Assembly (NCBI GenBank): GCA_021771635.1 | Contig: JAETOQ010000002.1 | Coordinates: 1 to 64,000, forward strand | Length of the DNA: 64,000 nt | Direction: 5' to 3' | From: Oscillospiraceae bacterium | GTDB lineage: Bacteria; Bacillota; Clostridia; Oscillospirales; Oscillospiraceae | Shown here: in pieces, positions 36,399 to 44,409 of the stretch | How positions within the stretch are numbered: position 1 is the first letter of the stretch | Layout of the letters: each line of letters opens with the position of its first letter | Made by a program: the position numbers and the translations under genes | The notes under the pieces: model-generated | Database searches by the model: none | The model's input: only the letters and a program-made list of their open reading frames with translations | Told to the model about the DNA's origin: nothing

Positions 36399-36587
36399 TC
36401 ACTCCTCATCATATACCGATGTGATGACCGGCCTGCCGTCCGGGTCCAGCAGCGGCGTCAGGCCGCTGGCGTACCCGTCGGCGTGGAACAGGTAGTTCAC
36501 GCCGGTCCTTCGGTCCACCCAGATCTCCGTGATGTTTATTTTTCCCTGGCTGTATGTTTTGATAAACCGGTCTTCTGCCTTTGCCAT
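36399..36587 (-). CDS. DUF6440-family small protein, 62 aa
   Basis: Matches the DUF6440 pattern: ITEIWVDRRTGVNYLFH, DGYASGLTPLLDPDGRPV. Small, soluble, function unknown. It is tightly spaced between mutL (21 nt) and the FMN reductase (3 nt). Confidence 0.8.
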   Translation of the reverse strand: MAKAEDRFIKTYSQGKINITEIWVDRRTGVNYLFHADGYASGLTPLLDPDGRPVITSVYDEE

Positions 36588-36607
36588 CGTCTGTATCCTC
36601 CCCGCGC

Positions 36608-38668
36608 TCAGGCGCGCTTGAACATCTTCTCCAGCTCGTATTTGGTGAGCTTCACCGCCACGGGCCGCCCGTGGGGGCAGAAGCGGACCTCGCCGCTCTG
36701 GACCTTTTCCACCAGGATCCTCAGCTCCGACACGTCACTGGTCCAGCCGCCCTTAATGGCGGCTTTGCAGGCCATGGTGTGGAGCAGGTTCTCCCGTTTT
36801 TCCGCCAGGTCCCGCCCTGTGCGCAGGTTCTCCGCAAACTCCTCCAGCGTTGCCACGGTGTCCGCCGCGTCGATGTCCGCCGGCACCTCCCGCACCAAAA
36901 TGGCGCCGTCGCCAAAGTCCTCACAGGCAAAGCCGAACTGCTCCAGAAGGGGCAGATTCTCCAGCAGCAGCGCGCCCGCCTCCCGGTCCAGCTCCGCCGC
37001 GATGGGCTGCAGCAGTGCCTGCCGCATGGGCGGCTCCTGGGCGGCCTTCATGCGGTCGAAGTTGATCCGCTCGTGGGCGGCGTGCTTGTCGATGAGCCAG
37101 ACGCAGCCGTCTTCGCTCTCACAGATGATATAGGTATGCAGCACCTCTCCGGCAATGCGCCAAGGCGCCTCCCTCACCGGCTCGATGGTCTGCTGTTCCG
37201 GCAGATCCAGCGCCTGCCGCTCCGCCGGGATGGCTGGTACAAAGGGACGCTTCGTCCCCTCCGGCCTGACCGGACACTCCTCCGCGGAAACAGCAGGCGC
37301 GGCGGGCTGTTCCGGAGGCCTTGCCGCCACTGAGGCGGGCGGCTTGCCAAGCGCGGAACCCGTCGGCCTGGCGGTGGGTTGGGCCGTCTGGTAAAACGGC
37401 TTTTCCGGCGCACTGTCCGCCACTTTCGTCTCAGGCTTCCACTCTGTATTCCACGCCCGGCGGTGAGACGCCGGTCCCTCAGCGGGCCGAACCGTCTGCT
37501 GAGGCGCGGCCATCTGCCAGCCCATGGGCCGCAGGGACGATGTCCGCGCTGCCGGCGGCGCCGTCTCCGCGGGCTTCCCTCCCTGTTCCCGGTAGGTCCT
37601 GGCGTCCATGGACTGGAAGAAATCCCGCCGGGGGGCCGCCGCCTGCTCCGCCGGCCTGGGGGCCGCCACAGGCGCGCCCTTGGCGTCCAGGCAGTCCAGC
37701 ACGGTGTGGTACACCGCGTCGAACACCTCCCGCTCCCGGGCGAATTTGATCTGTGTCTTGGCGGGATGGACATTGACGTCCACCGCCGCCGCCGGCAGCG
37801 TCACGGACAGGACGCAGCCGGGGAACTTCCCCTTCATGATCTGGTTGCGGTAGCCCTCTTCCAGAGCCGCCGTCAGGAGCTGGGATTTGATAAAGCGGCC
37901 GTTGACAAAGAACGCCTGCATGGACCGGGAGCCCCGGCCCATGAGCGGCGCCGTCACGAAACCGGAGACAGCCACATCGCCGCCCCGGCCCTCCACCGGG
38001 ATCAGGCCCCTGGCAAAATCCCGGCCCAGGGCGGCATAGACGGCGGAGTCCAGCTTCCCGTCGCCGGGGGTGTGAAGGGCCTCTGTGCCATCCTTGATAA
38101 ATTTGAAGGAGATATCCGGGTGGGACAGCGCCAAATGCTGCATCAGCCCCGCCACGGCGGCGGTCTCGGCGCTGTCCTTTTTCATAAATTTCAGCCGGGC
38201 GGGCGTGTTGTAAAAGAGGTCCCGGACCAGAATGGTGGTCCCCTCCGGGGCGCCCGCCTCCTCCACCTGGCCGGGCACGCCGCCCTCCAGATGGAGAGAC
38301 GCGCCGTTTCCATCGCCCCGCCGCCGCGTCAGGATATCCACCCGGCTGACGGCGGAGATGGCTGCCAGGGCCTCGCCCCGGAAGCCCAGGGTGCCGATCC
38401 TTCCCAAGTCCTCCGGCGTGCGCATCTTGCTGGTGGCGTGGCGGAGAAAGGCCGTAGGCAGCTCGGCGGGCGCGATGCCGCAGCCGTTGTCCGTCACACG
38501 GATGGCGCCCATGCCGCCCCGCTGGATCTCCACCACCACGGCGGAGGCTCCGGCGTCAATGGTGTTCTCCACCAGCTCCTTGACCACGCTGGCAGGCCGT
38601 TCCACCACCTCGCCGGCGGCGATCAGGTCCGCCACATGGGATTCTAATTGTTGGATATGGGGCATCAT
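36608..38668 (-). CDS. mutL: DNA mismatch repair protein MutL, 686 aa
   Basis: A GHKL ATPase N-terminus (IAAGEVVERPASVVKELVEN; DNGCGI; GFRGEAL), a Pro/Ala-rich linker (about 330-480) and a C-terminal dimerisation domain. The endonuclease metal motif DQHA(x)2E(x)4E appears as DKHAAHERINFD, with K for Q and D for the last E. The terminal CPHGRP is intact, so nicking activity is plausible. The start was moved to 38668 (GGAGG upstream). It is four genes downstream of mutS on the same strand. Confidence 0.94.
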   Translation of the reverse strand: MMPHIQQLESHVADLIAAGEVVERPASVVKELVENTIDAGASAVVVEIQRGGMGAIRVTDNGCGIAPAELPTAFLRHATSKMRTPEDLGRIGTLGFRGEALAAISAVSRVDILTRRRGDGNGASLHLEGGVPGQVEEAGAPEGTTILVRDLFYNTPARLKFMKKDSAETAAVAGLMQHLALSHPDISFKFIKDGTEALHTPGDGKLDSAVYAALGRDFARGLIPVEGRGGDVAVSGFVTAPLMGRGSRSMQAFFVNGRFIKSQLLTAALEEGYRNQIMKGKFPGCVLSVTLPAAAVDVNVHPAKTQIKFAREREVFDAVYHTVLDCLDAKGAPVAAPRPAEQAAAPRRDFFQSMDARTYREQGGKPAETAPPAARTSSLRPMGWQMAAPQQTVRPAEGPASHRRAWNTEWKPETKVADSAPEKPFYQTAQPTARPTGSALGKPPASVAARPPEQPAAPAVSAEECPVRPEGTKRPFVPAIPAERQALDLPEQQTIEPVREAPWRIAGEVLHTYIICESEDGCVWLIDKHAAHERINFDRMKAAQEPPMRQALLQPIAAELDREAGALLLENLPLLEQFGFACEDFGDGAILVREVPADIDAADTVATLEEFAENLRTGRDLAEKRENLLHTMACKAAIKGGWTSDVSELRILVEKVQSGEVRFCPHGRPVAVKLTKYELEKMFKRA

Positions 38669-38688
38669 TCCGCACCTCCGGGCATCAT

Positions 38689-39600
38689 TTACAGTAGCAG
38701 CATCGCCACAAGGGGGATGGTGACGATGGACATCAGCGTGGACAGGAATGTGATCTGGGCCATGGCCTCGGTATCGCCGCCGTATTCCAGGCACAGCATA
38801 GAGCCGTTGATCGCCACAGGCATGGCCATTTCGACGATGGCGATCCCCTGTACAATGGGATCAACGCCCATCTGCCGCAGGATCAGCCACAGCAGCACCG
38901 GCAGTCCCAGCAGCCGGACGGCCGAAAGCGCCCAAAGCCGGACGGAGGAGAACACCTGCATAACGGGCAGCCCCGCCAGCAGAGAGCCCACCACCAGCAA
39001 AGACAGCGGCACCGTGATATCCCCTATGAAGCTCAGCATCTCCCCGATCTGCGCCGGGACCTGAATATGCGCTAGGGCGATCACCAGAGCAAGCATGGCG
39101 GCGATGATGCAGGGGGACAGCAGCTGCTTCCAGCGAAAACGCTTGGCACCCGTCAGCATCAGCGGTCCCAGGGTATAGGACAGCATGTTAAAGGGCAGCT
39201 GCAGGATCACCGCATAAAACAGCTTATCCGCCCCGAACAGATCGATGACCACGGGATAGCCGATAAAAGCCAGGTTGGAAAACGCCAGGGCATAGCGCCA
39301 AACACCTTTCTGTTCCGGCGTGCCGCCCAGGAAGCGGGGCACCACACATACAATCAGCAGCTCAAGGCCGTAAAATACCACCGCCACTTTCAGCGTGGAG
39401 AGGATCTCCGCCGTGCCGGGGAACGTGTCCCCCGACACCACGGAGCTGACGATGGTGGCGGGCATGGTGATGTTCAGGATCAGCTTTGACAGCTTGGCGT
39501 CCGCTTCCCCGCCCAGATAGCCCAGGCGGTTCGCCAGATAGCCTACCGCCATGGCGAAGAGGATGACCAGCATTTCGGAAAACGTATCAAAAAAACTCAT
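38689..39600 (-). CDS. AEC-family transporter (auxin efflux carrier-like), 303 aa
   Basis: About ten hydrophobic helices in two repeats (MLVILFAMAVGYLANRLGYL ... LLGLPVLLWLILRQMG). Family members move organic acids such as malate. Located between a CPBP protease and mutL, with 20 nt to mutL. Substrate unknown. Confidence 0.82.
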   Translation of the reverse strand: MSFFDTFSEMLVILFAMAVGYLANRLGYLGGEADAKLSKLILNITMPATIVSSVVSGDTFPGTAEILSTLKVAVVFYGLELLIVCVVPRFLGGTPEQKGVWRYALAFSNLAFIGYPVVIDLFGADKLFYAVILQLPFNMLSYTLGPLMLTGAKRFRWKQLLSPCIIAAMLALVIALAHIQVPAQIGEMLSFIGDITVPLSLLVVGSLLAGLPVMQVFSSVRLWALSAVRLLGLPVLLWLILRQMGVDPIVQGIAIVEMAMPVAINGSMLCLEYGGDTEAMAQITFLSTLMSIVTIPLVAMLLL

Positions 39601-39631
39601 GGGGTTTCTCTTTCTCTTTTTTAGTTAGATA

Positions 39632-40342
39632 TTATCGCATTCCGGTCCACACGCTCAGGGCATTGGCCACGGCGTGGAGGCCGATGGCGGTCCACAGCGT
39701 CCCGCTGTGCTCATAGGCCCAGGCCAGCATCAGGCCCGGCACCAGATACTGGATCATCAGGAGGAAGTAGGTGATATCCTGATTCACCACGGCGAACTGC
39801 CACACGTGCAGCAGAGCAAACAGCAGGCAGCTTACAAGATACGCCACCGCCCGGCTCTTGTTTTTCAGGTTGCCGAACACCAGTCCGCGAAACAGCACCT
39901 CCTCCACAAAGGGCGCCAGGAAAATGACGATGAGCAGCGTCATGTGGGGCGCGTCGTCGATCTGGGCGGAGATGGTGGTGTCGTTCAGGTTGGTGCGGTT
40001 GGTAAAGATCAGGTTCGTCAGCCGGTAGACCAGCTCGTTGAGGCCGTACAGCCCGATCAGGCCGATGACCAGCGTCTTGCAGGCGCCGCCCAGGTTGTCG
40101 GCGAACTGGCGGGAGGTCCGGCCCAAAAATCCGTGGAAGATGATGATGGTCACGGCAAACAGCACGTAATAGTAGATCACGTTTTGCAGGGCGCCGGAGA
40201 TCGTCACCCTCAGCAGCCTCCCCGCCAGGCGAAATGCCGGCGCGGTGGCAAAGGGCAGCACCAGCAGGTAGATGACGAAGAACACCACCCCGGCGATCTG
40301 CTCCCCCGCCGTCATATAAGTCGCTGCTTTGCGTTTAGCCAT
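39632..40342 (-). CDS. CPBP-family intramembrane metalloprotease, 236 aa
   Basis: A polytopic CAAX-protease/bacteriocin-processing family protein. The glutamate pair motif is APFVEEVLFRGLVFG, the second motif is LLFALLHVWQF and the third GLHAVANAL. All putative zinc ligands are present. It starts 18 nt after the vestigial mutS tail. Homologues cut prenylated or membrane proteins; the target here is unknown. Confidence 0.85.
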   Translation of the reverse strand: MAKRKAATYMTAGEQIAGVVFFVIYLLVLPFATAPAFRLAGRLLRVTISGALQNVIYYYVLFAVTIIIFHGFLGRTSRQFADNLGGACKTLVIGLIGLYGLNELVYRLTNLIFTNRTNLNDTTISAQIDDAPHMTLLIVIFLAPFVEEVLFRGLVFGNLKNKSRAVAYLVSCLLFALLHVWQFAVVNQDITYFLLMIQYLVPGLMLAWAYEHSGTLWTAIGLHAVANALSVWTGMR

Positions 40343-40359
40343 ATGTCGATCCCTCCGCC

Positions 40360-40431
40360 TTACTGTAATTTCTTCTTCAGCTCATACAGCAGACTCATGG
40401 CCTCGATGGGCGTCAGCGTGTCCGGCTGGCG
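40360..40431 (-). pseudogene. Vestigial second copy of the mutS 3' end
   Basis: Reads RQPDTLTPIEAMSLLYELKKKLQ-stop on the minus strand, matching the functional mutS ending (CQPDTLTPIEAMTLLYELKQKLQ-stop) with mostly synonymous differences. It uses GC-rich codons (CTG CTG, ATC, GAG) where the functional copy has CTT TTA, ATT, GAA. It lies 136 nt past the functional stop. Confidence 0.8.
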
Positions 40432-40566
40432 CACCCCACCGCGCGGGGCGCGGCGGGGACCCCGCATTTGACTCAAATGGCCGGGCAAAGCCCGTCCATT
40501 TCAAGGTTTTGCCTTTGGCAAAACGCTTGGCGCGCCTTCCGGCGCGAACCGCCGCTGCCAGCTTGC
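40432..40566 (-). repeat. Structured palindromic element between mutS and its vestigial tail
   Basis: Minus-strand hairpins in order: CGCGCC-GGAA-GGCGCG, GUUUUGCC/GGCAAAAC bounded by CAAG/CUUG, AAAUGG.CGGGCUUUGCCCG.CCAUUU, and CGGGGUCCCCG. Order, loops and flanking boxes match the element after lepA while the stem bases differ. Confidence 0.65.
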
Positions 40567-43173
40567 TTACTGTAATTTCTGCTTCAGTTCGTATAAAAGC
40601 GTCATGGCCTCAATAGGCGTCAGCGTGTCCGGCTGGCAGCGGCGGATGGCGTCCAGCACCTCGCCCTCCCCGATGGCGCCCAGGGACACCTGGTCCGCCT
40701 CCCGGCGGGGCGCGGTGTAGGAGACGCCGTTCTCCTCCTCCAGCTCTCTGAGGACTGCCTTTGCCCGCTGGACCACCTTGTCCGGCAAGCCCGCCAGCTT
40801 GGCCACTTCAATACCATAGCTGCGGTCCGCGCCGCCGGGGATGATCTTGCGCAGGAAAATGATGTCCTCTCCCCGAGTCTTGACGGCGATGTTGTAGTTC
40901 ACGGTGCCGGGAAGGGTGTTCTCCAGCTCCGTCAGCTCGTGGTAGTGGGTGGCGAAGAGCGTCTTGGCCCCCAGCAGCTTCTTGTCCGCGCAGTACTCCA
41001 GCACCGCCCGGGCGATGGACATGCCGTCAAAGGTGGAAGTGCCCCGGCCGATCTCGTCCAGGATCAGCAGAGAGTTTTTCGTGGCGTGGTGCAGGATGTC
41101 CGACACCTCCGTCATCTCCACCATAAAGGTGGACTGGCCGGCGGAGAGGTCATCGCTGGCGCCGATCCGGGTGAAGATGCGGTCCACCACGCCGATATGG
41201 GCGTGGGCCGCCGGGACAAAGCTGCCCATCTGGGCCATGAGGACGATCAGCGCCACCTGGCGCATGTAAGTCGATTTGCCCGCCATGTTGGGGCCGGTGA
41301 TGATGGCCACCCGGTCCTCTTTTTCGCCCATAAAGGTGTCGTTGGGGACGAAAAGCGTATCTTTGAGCACCTTTTCCACCACCGGGTGGCGGCCCTCGCG
41401 GATCTCGATGACGCCGGACTCGTCCACATCCGGGCGGCAGTAGTGATTGCGCACGGCCACGGCGGCAAAGGACGCCAGCGCGTCCACCTCCGCCACCGCC
41501 GCGGCGGTTTTCTGGATGCGGGGGGCCGTGTCGGAGATCTCCTGGCGCAGCTTCGTGAACAGCTCGTATTCCAGAGCCACCACCCGCTCGGAGGCCGTCA
41601 GGATCTCGTGCTCCAGGTCCTTCAGCTCCTGGGTGATGAACCGTTCGCCGTTCACCAGTGTCTGCTTGCGGATGTATGTATCCGGCACCTGGTCCTTAAA
41701 GGAGTTGCTGACTTCAATGTAATAGCCGAACACCTTGTTGTAGCCGATCTTCAGGGTGCGGATGCCGGTGGCCTCTTTCTCCTTGGCCTCCATCTCCGCG
41801 ATGACGCCCTTGCCGCTTTTCAGGATGTGCCGCAGGCGGTCCACCTCTTCGTCAAAGCCGTCCCGGATGAAGCCGCCCTCCCGGACGGAGAACGGCGGCT
41901 CGTCACAGATGGCGGCGGCGATGCGCTCGCCGATATCGTCCAGAGTGTCCAGCTCCGCCGTCAGCTCGCTCAGGCGGCGGTCGGAAAGGGCGGTCAGCTG
42001 CTCCTTCACAGCGGGCAGCTTTTCGATGGCCGCCCGGAGGGAGGCCATGTCCCGCCCGCCGGCGGTGCCATAGACGATGCGGCCGATAAGCCGCTCCATG
42101 TCCCCCAGGCCCGTCATGGCGGCGATCAGCTCCTCCCGGGCGATGGTGTTGTCCACCAGGGTGCTGACGGCGGAGTTCCTCTTGCAGATGGCGGTGACGC
42201 TGAGCAGGGGCCGCTCCAGCCAGGACCGGAGGCACCGGGCGCCCATGGGCGTTTTGGTCTTGTCCAGCACCCAGAGAAGACTCCCCTTTTTCTCCTTGTT
42301 CCGCAGGGTCTCCGTCAGCTCCAGGTTCCGGCGGGCCGTCAGGTCCAGCTCCATAAACCGGCCCTGCTCGTAGTAGTCCAGGTCGTTGATATGGGAGAGG
42401 TCCGTTTTCTGTGTCTCGTACAGATAATTCAGCAGACCGCCCAGGGCCATGGCCGCCGCCGGATTTCCGGCGGGCAGGCTCTTCAGGGCGTCCTCCCCGA
42501 ACTGCCGGCGGATGTTCTTCTCCGCCTCGTTCAGCAGGAAGCGGCGCTCGCCGCCGTTTTCGGTGCGGCAGTGGAATTTGTCCGTCAGAGCGTTAGTCAG
42601 GGCCTTTTCCGCGTATGCGCCGTCGTTCAGGATGGCCTCCGCCGGGGAGAAGCGGCCCAGCTCATTGATGACGTGCTCCACCCGGTCTTTTCCGGCAAAG
42701 GCCGTCAGGTGGGCCTTGCCGGTGGTAATGTCGCAGAAGGCGGCTCCGGCGGAGCGGGAGTCGATATAAATACCGCAGATGAAGTTGCTGGCCTTGTCAT
42801 CCAGGCAGGCGGCGTCGATGACGGTGCCGGGCGTGACCACCCGGATAATATCCCGCTTGACAAGGCCCTTTGCCGTGGCCGGGTCCTCCATCTGCTCGCA
42901 GATGGCCACCTTGTAGCCCTTGGCGATGAGCCGGGCGATGTAGGCCTCGCTGGCGTGGTAGGGGATGCCGCACATGGGGATCTGCTCCTCCGCCGGCTTG
43001 GCGTGCTTGCCGTGGTCTCGGGAGGTCAATGTCAGGTCCAGTTCCCTGGACGCAAGGCGGGCATCGTCGTCGAACATCTCGTAAAAATCGCCCAGCCGGA
43101 AGAACAGGATGGAATCCGGATTGTCCTTTTTGATCTCCAGGTACTGCTTCATCATGGGGGTCAATTCCGCCAT
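40567..43173 (-). CDS. mutS: DNA mismatch repair protein MutS, 868 aa
   Basis: The mismatch-recognition ATPase. The N-terminal Phe-x-Glu mismatch contact is seen in FFRLGDFYEMF. Walker A is TGPNMAGKSTYMRQVA, Walker B is SLLILDEIGRGTSTFDG, and the C-terminal FATHYHELTELE is in place. Full length. The last 22 codons are low-GC synonymous variants of a vestigial copy downstream. It is the first gene of the mutS-CPBP-AEC-mutL run. Confidence 0.97.
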   Translation of the reverse strand: MAELTPMMKQYLEIKKDNPDSILFFRLGDFYEMFDDDARLASRELDLTLTSRDHGKHAKPAEEQIPMCGIPYHASEAYIARLIAKGYKVAICEQMEDPATAKGLVKRDIIRVVTPGTVIDAACLDDKASNFICGIYIDSRSAGAAFCDITTGKAHLTAFAGKDRVEHVINELGRFSPAEAILNDGAYAEKALTNALTDKFHCRTENGGERRFLLNEAEKNIRRQFGEDALKSLPAGNPAAAMALGGLLNYLYETQKTDLSHINDLDYYEQGRFMELDLTARRNLELTETLRNKEKKGSLLWVLDKTKTPMGARCLRSWLERPLLSVTAICKRNSAVSTLVDNTIAREELIAAMTGLGDMERLIGRIVYGTAGGRDMASLRAAIEKLPAVKEQLTALSDRRLSELTAELDTLDDIGERIAAAICDEPPFSVREGGFIRDGFDEEVDRLRHILKSGKGVIAEMEAKEKEATGIRTLKIGYNKVFGYYIEVSNSFKDQVPDTYIRKQTLVNGERFITQELKDLEHEILTASERVVALEYELFTKLRQEISDTAPRIQKTAAAVAEVDALASFAAVAVRNHYCRPDVDESGVIEIREGRHPVVEKVLKDTLFVPNDTFMGEKEDRVAIITGPNMAGKSTYMRQVALIVLMAQMGSFVPAAHAHIGVVDRIFTRIGASDDLSAGQSTFMVEMTEVSDILHHATKNSLLILDEIGRGTSTFDGMSIARAVLEYCADKKLLGAKTLFATHYHELTELENTLPGTVNYNIAVKTRGEDIIFLRKIIPGGADRSYGIEVAKLAGLPDKVVQRAKAVLRELEEENGVSYTAPRREADQVSLGAIGEGEVLDAIRRCQPDTLTPIEAMTLLYELKQKLQ

Positions 43174-43276
43174 GAACTCACCTCGTTATCTTTCTCTCTA
43201 TCGTAAATTTACACTAATAAGACGGGGGTGTCCGGCCGCGGGCCGGGGACGGGGGATTGCACGGCTTTGCCGTGCT

Positions 43277-43843
43277 GGGAATGAACCCCCATTTTCTTTT
43301 CGTCTTGCCGAAAAGAAAACGGCCGTTCACGGTCAAAAGAAAAGGCGCTTGGAGCAAAACCGGCGCTAAAAGCGCCTTATTTGCTTAAAACGCAGAGTCC
43401 CAGAAAGGAACTGCGCAGAAAACTTCCGGCCGAAGCGTTGGGCGCGGTCCCGGTCTTGCGAAGTCTTTTGGCCTTCAGCCCCGCGAATTGGAATTGCAAG
43501 GACGGGCAAAAATCGCAAGGACCAGCGTCTCTTTTCGCTGCCGCTCCCGCTACCTTCCGGTAGCGCGTAGCGAAGCGGAACGCGCGGGGCTAATGGTCAA
43601 GTCCTTCCGTTGACCGCCTCGGTCTTGCACTCACGCCCGCAAATGCGGGGGCGCAGTTCTAAGATCGTACCCTGTCCAGCGCACCCGGTACAAGCCCGCA
43701 AGTTTCCGCCGCACCGACTCGCTCGACCCCCGTATTTTAAGCAAAAAAGGCGCAACGCGCCGTTTTGCGCCTTAGCGGTTTTCTTTTGACCGGGCGCGGC
43801 CATTTTCTTTTGTCAAGACAAAAGAAAATGGGGGCGCATTCCC
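43277..43843. mobile_element. MITE-like element with about 65-bp terminal inverted repeats
   Basis: A 567-bp non-coding segment between mutS and the XRE gene. Both ends begin GGGAATG..CCCCCATTTTCTTTT and share a further GGCCG...GGTCAAAAGAAAA block when one is reverse-complemented. Each end also holds an internal palindrome (right: CATTTTCTTTTGTC/GACAAAAGAAAATG). No transposase is present. The interior has several hairpins and no convincing ORF. Target duplication is not obvious. Confidence 0.7.
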
Positions 43844-43865
43844 TGTGGAAAGTCCGCGGAAAGCG

Positions 43866-44072
43866 TTACGGTTTCCGCTCCCGGCAAACCAATTCATCTA
43901 ACGACAAATCGTAAAAGTCCGCCAAGGCCACCAATATAGACAGCTTTGGCTCTCTCAAATTCAATTCATAATTCTGATAGCCTCGCCAGCTGATGCCGAC
44001 TCCCGCCGCCACTTCCGGCTGCGTCAAGCCTCGTTCCTTCCGCAGTTGAAGCAGATGTTCAGAAAAAGTCAT
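43866..44072 (-). CDS. XRE-family HTH regulator, 68 aa
   Basis: A minimal Cro/C1 domain (LRKERGLTQPEVAAGVGISWRGYQNYELNLREP). Divergent from the small gene at 44164 across a perfectly symmetric promoter/operator region, so it most likely represses both. The right end of the MITE-like element lies just past its stop. Confidence 0.85.
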   Translation of the reverse strand: MTFSEHLLQLRKERGLTQPEVAAGVGISWRGYQNYELNLREPKLSILVALADFYDLSLDELVCRERKP

Positions 44073-44087
44073 TTTTCCCTCTTTCTA

Positions 44088-44116
44088 TTGACACGCACAA
44101 CCGAGTGTGATAATAT
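44088..44116 (+). promoter_or_regulatory. Promoter of the 81-aa gene
   Basis: TTGACA, 17 bp, TAATAT. The -10 lies inside the palindromic operator. Confidence 0.85.
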
Positions 44117-44126
44117 AATCACACTC
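44103..44126. promoter_or_regulatory. Shared operator of the divergent XRE/small-protein pair
   Basis: Perfect dyad GAGTGTGAT-AATATA-ATCACACTC, centred on the same base pair as the two opposing promoters. Confidence 0.8.
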
Positions 44127-44141
44127 AATTATTCATGTCAA
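44113..44141 (-). promoter_or_regulatory. Promoter of the XRE gene
   Basis: On the minus strand TTGACA, 17 bp, TTATAT: the mirror image of the plus-strand promoter. Confidence 0.8.
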
Positions 44142-44163
44142 TTCTTTTTTCAGGAGAATGTTT

Positions 44164-44409
44164 ATGGAAGATTATATCGACGCTCTGCTGGAATACCTCA
44201 GTGACCGCCGGGAAGCCGCCATGCCTTTTTCCTCCGCCGCCCAGCTGGCCCGTGAGGAGAAGGCCTTTGAAGCCCTCTCCCGCACGTTCACGGAGGAACA
44301 GCGCAGGCTGTTTCACGCCTACGACAACGCCCGGACCTCCTATGCCGCCGCCTGTGAGGACGCCTATGCCCGGCAGGTGTTTCTGCTGGCAAGGGAGATC
44401 TATCGTTAG
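44164..44409 (+). CDS. Uncharacterised helical protein, 81 aa
   Basis: ATG 44164 has AGGAG at seven bases, whereas the ORF-track ATG at 44158 is too close to it. Acidic and helical, with no recognised domain (EDYIDALLEYLSDRREAAM, ARTSYAAACEDAYARQVF). Paired with a divergent XRE repressor, an arrangement seen in toxin-antitoxin and phage-like modules, but no toxin motif is visible. Its stop overlaps the miaB stop by a few bases. Confidence 0.7.
   Translation: MEDYIDALLEYLSDRREAAMPFSSAAQLAREEKAFEALSRTFTEEQRRLFHAYDNARTSYAAACEDAYARQVFLLAREIYR

Noticed and set aside
43109-43369. Search for a 5' duplication of mutS like that of lepA
   Set aside because: No second copy of the mutS start was found upstream; only the MITE-like element lies there.
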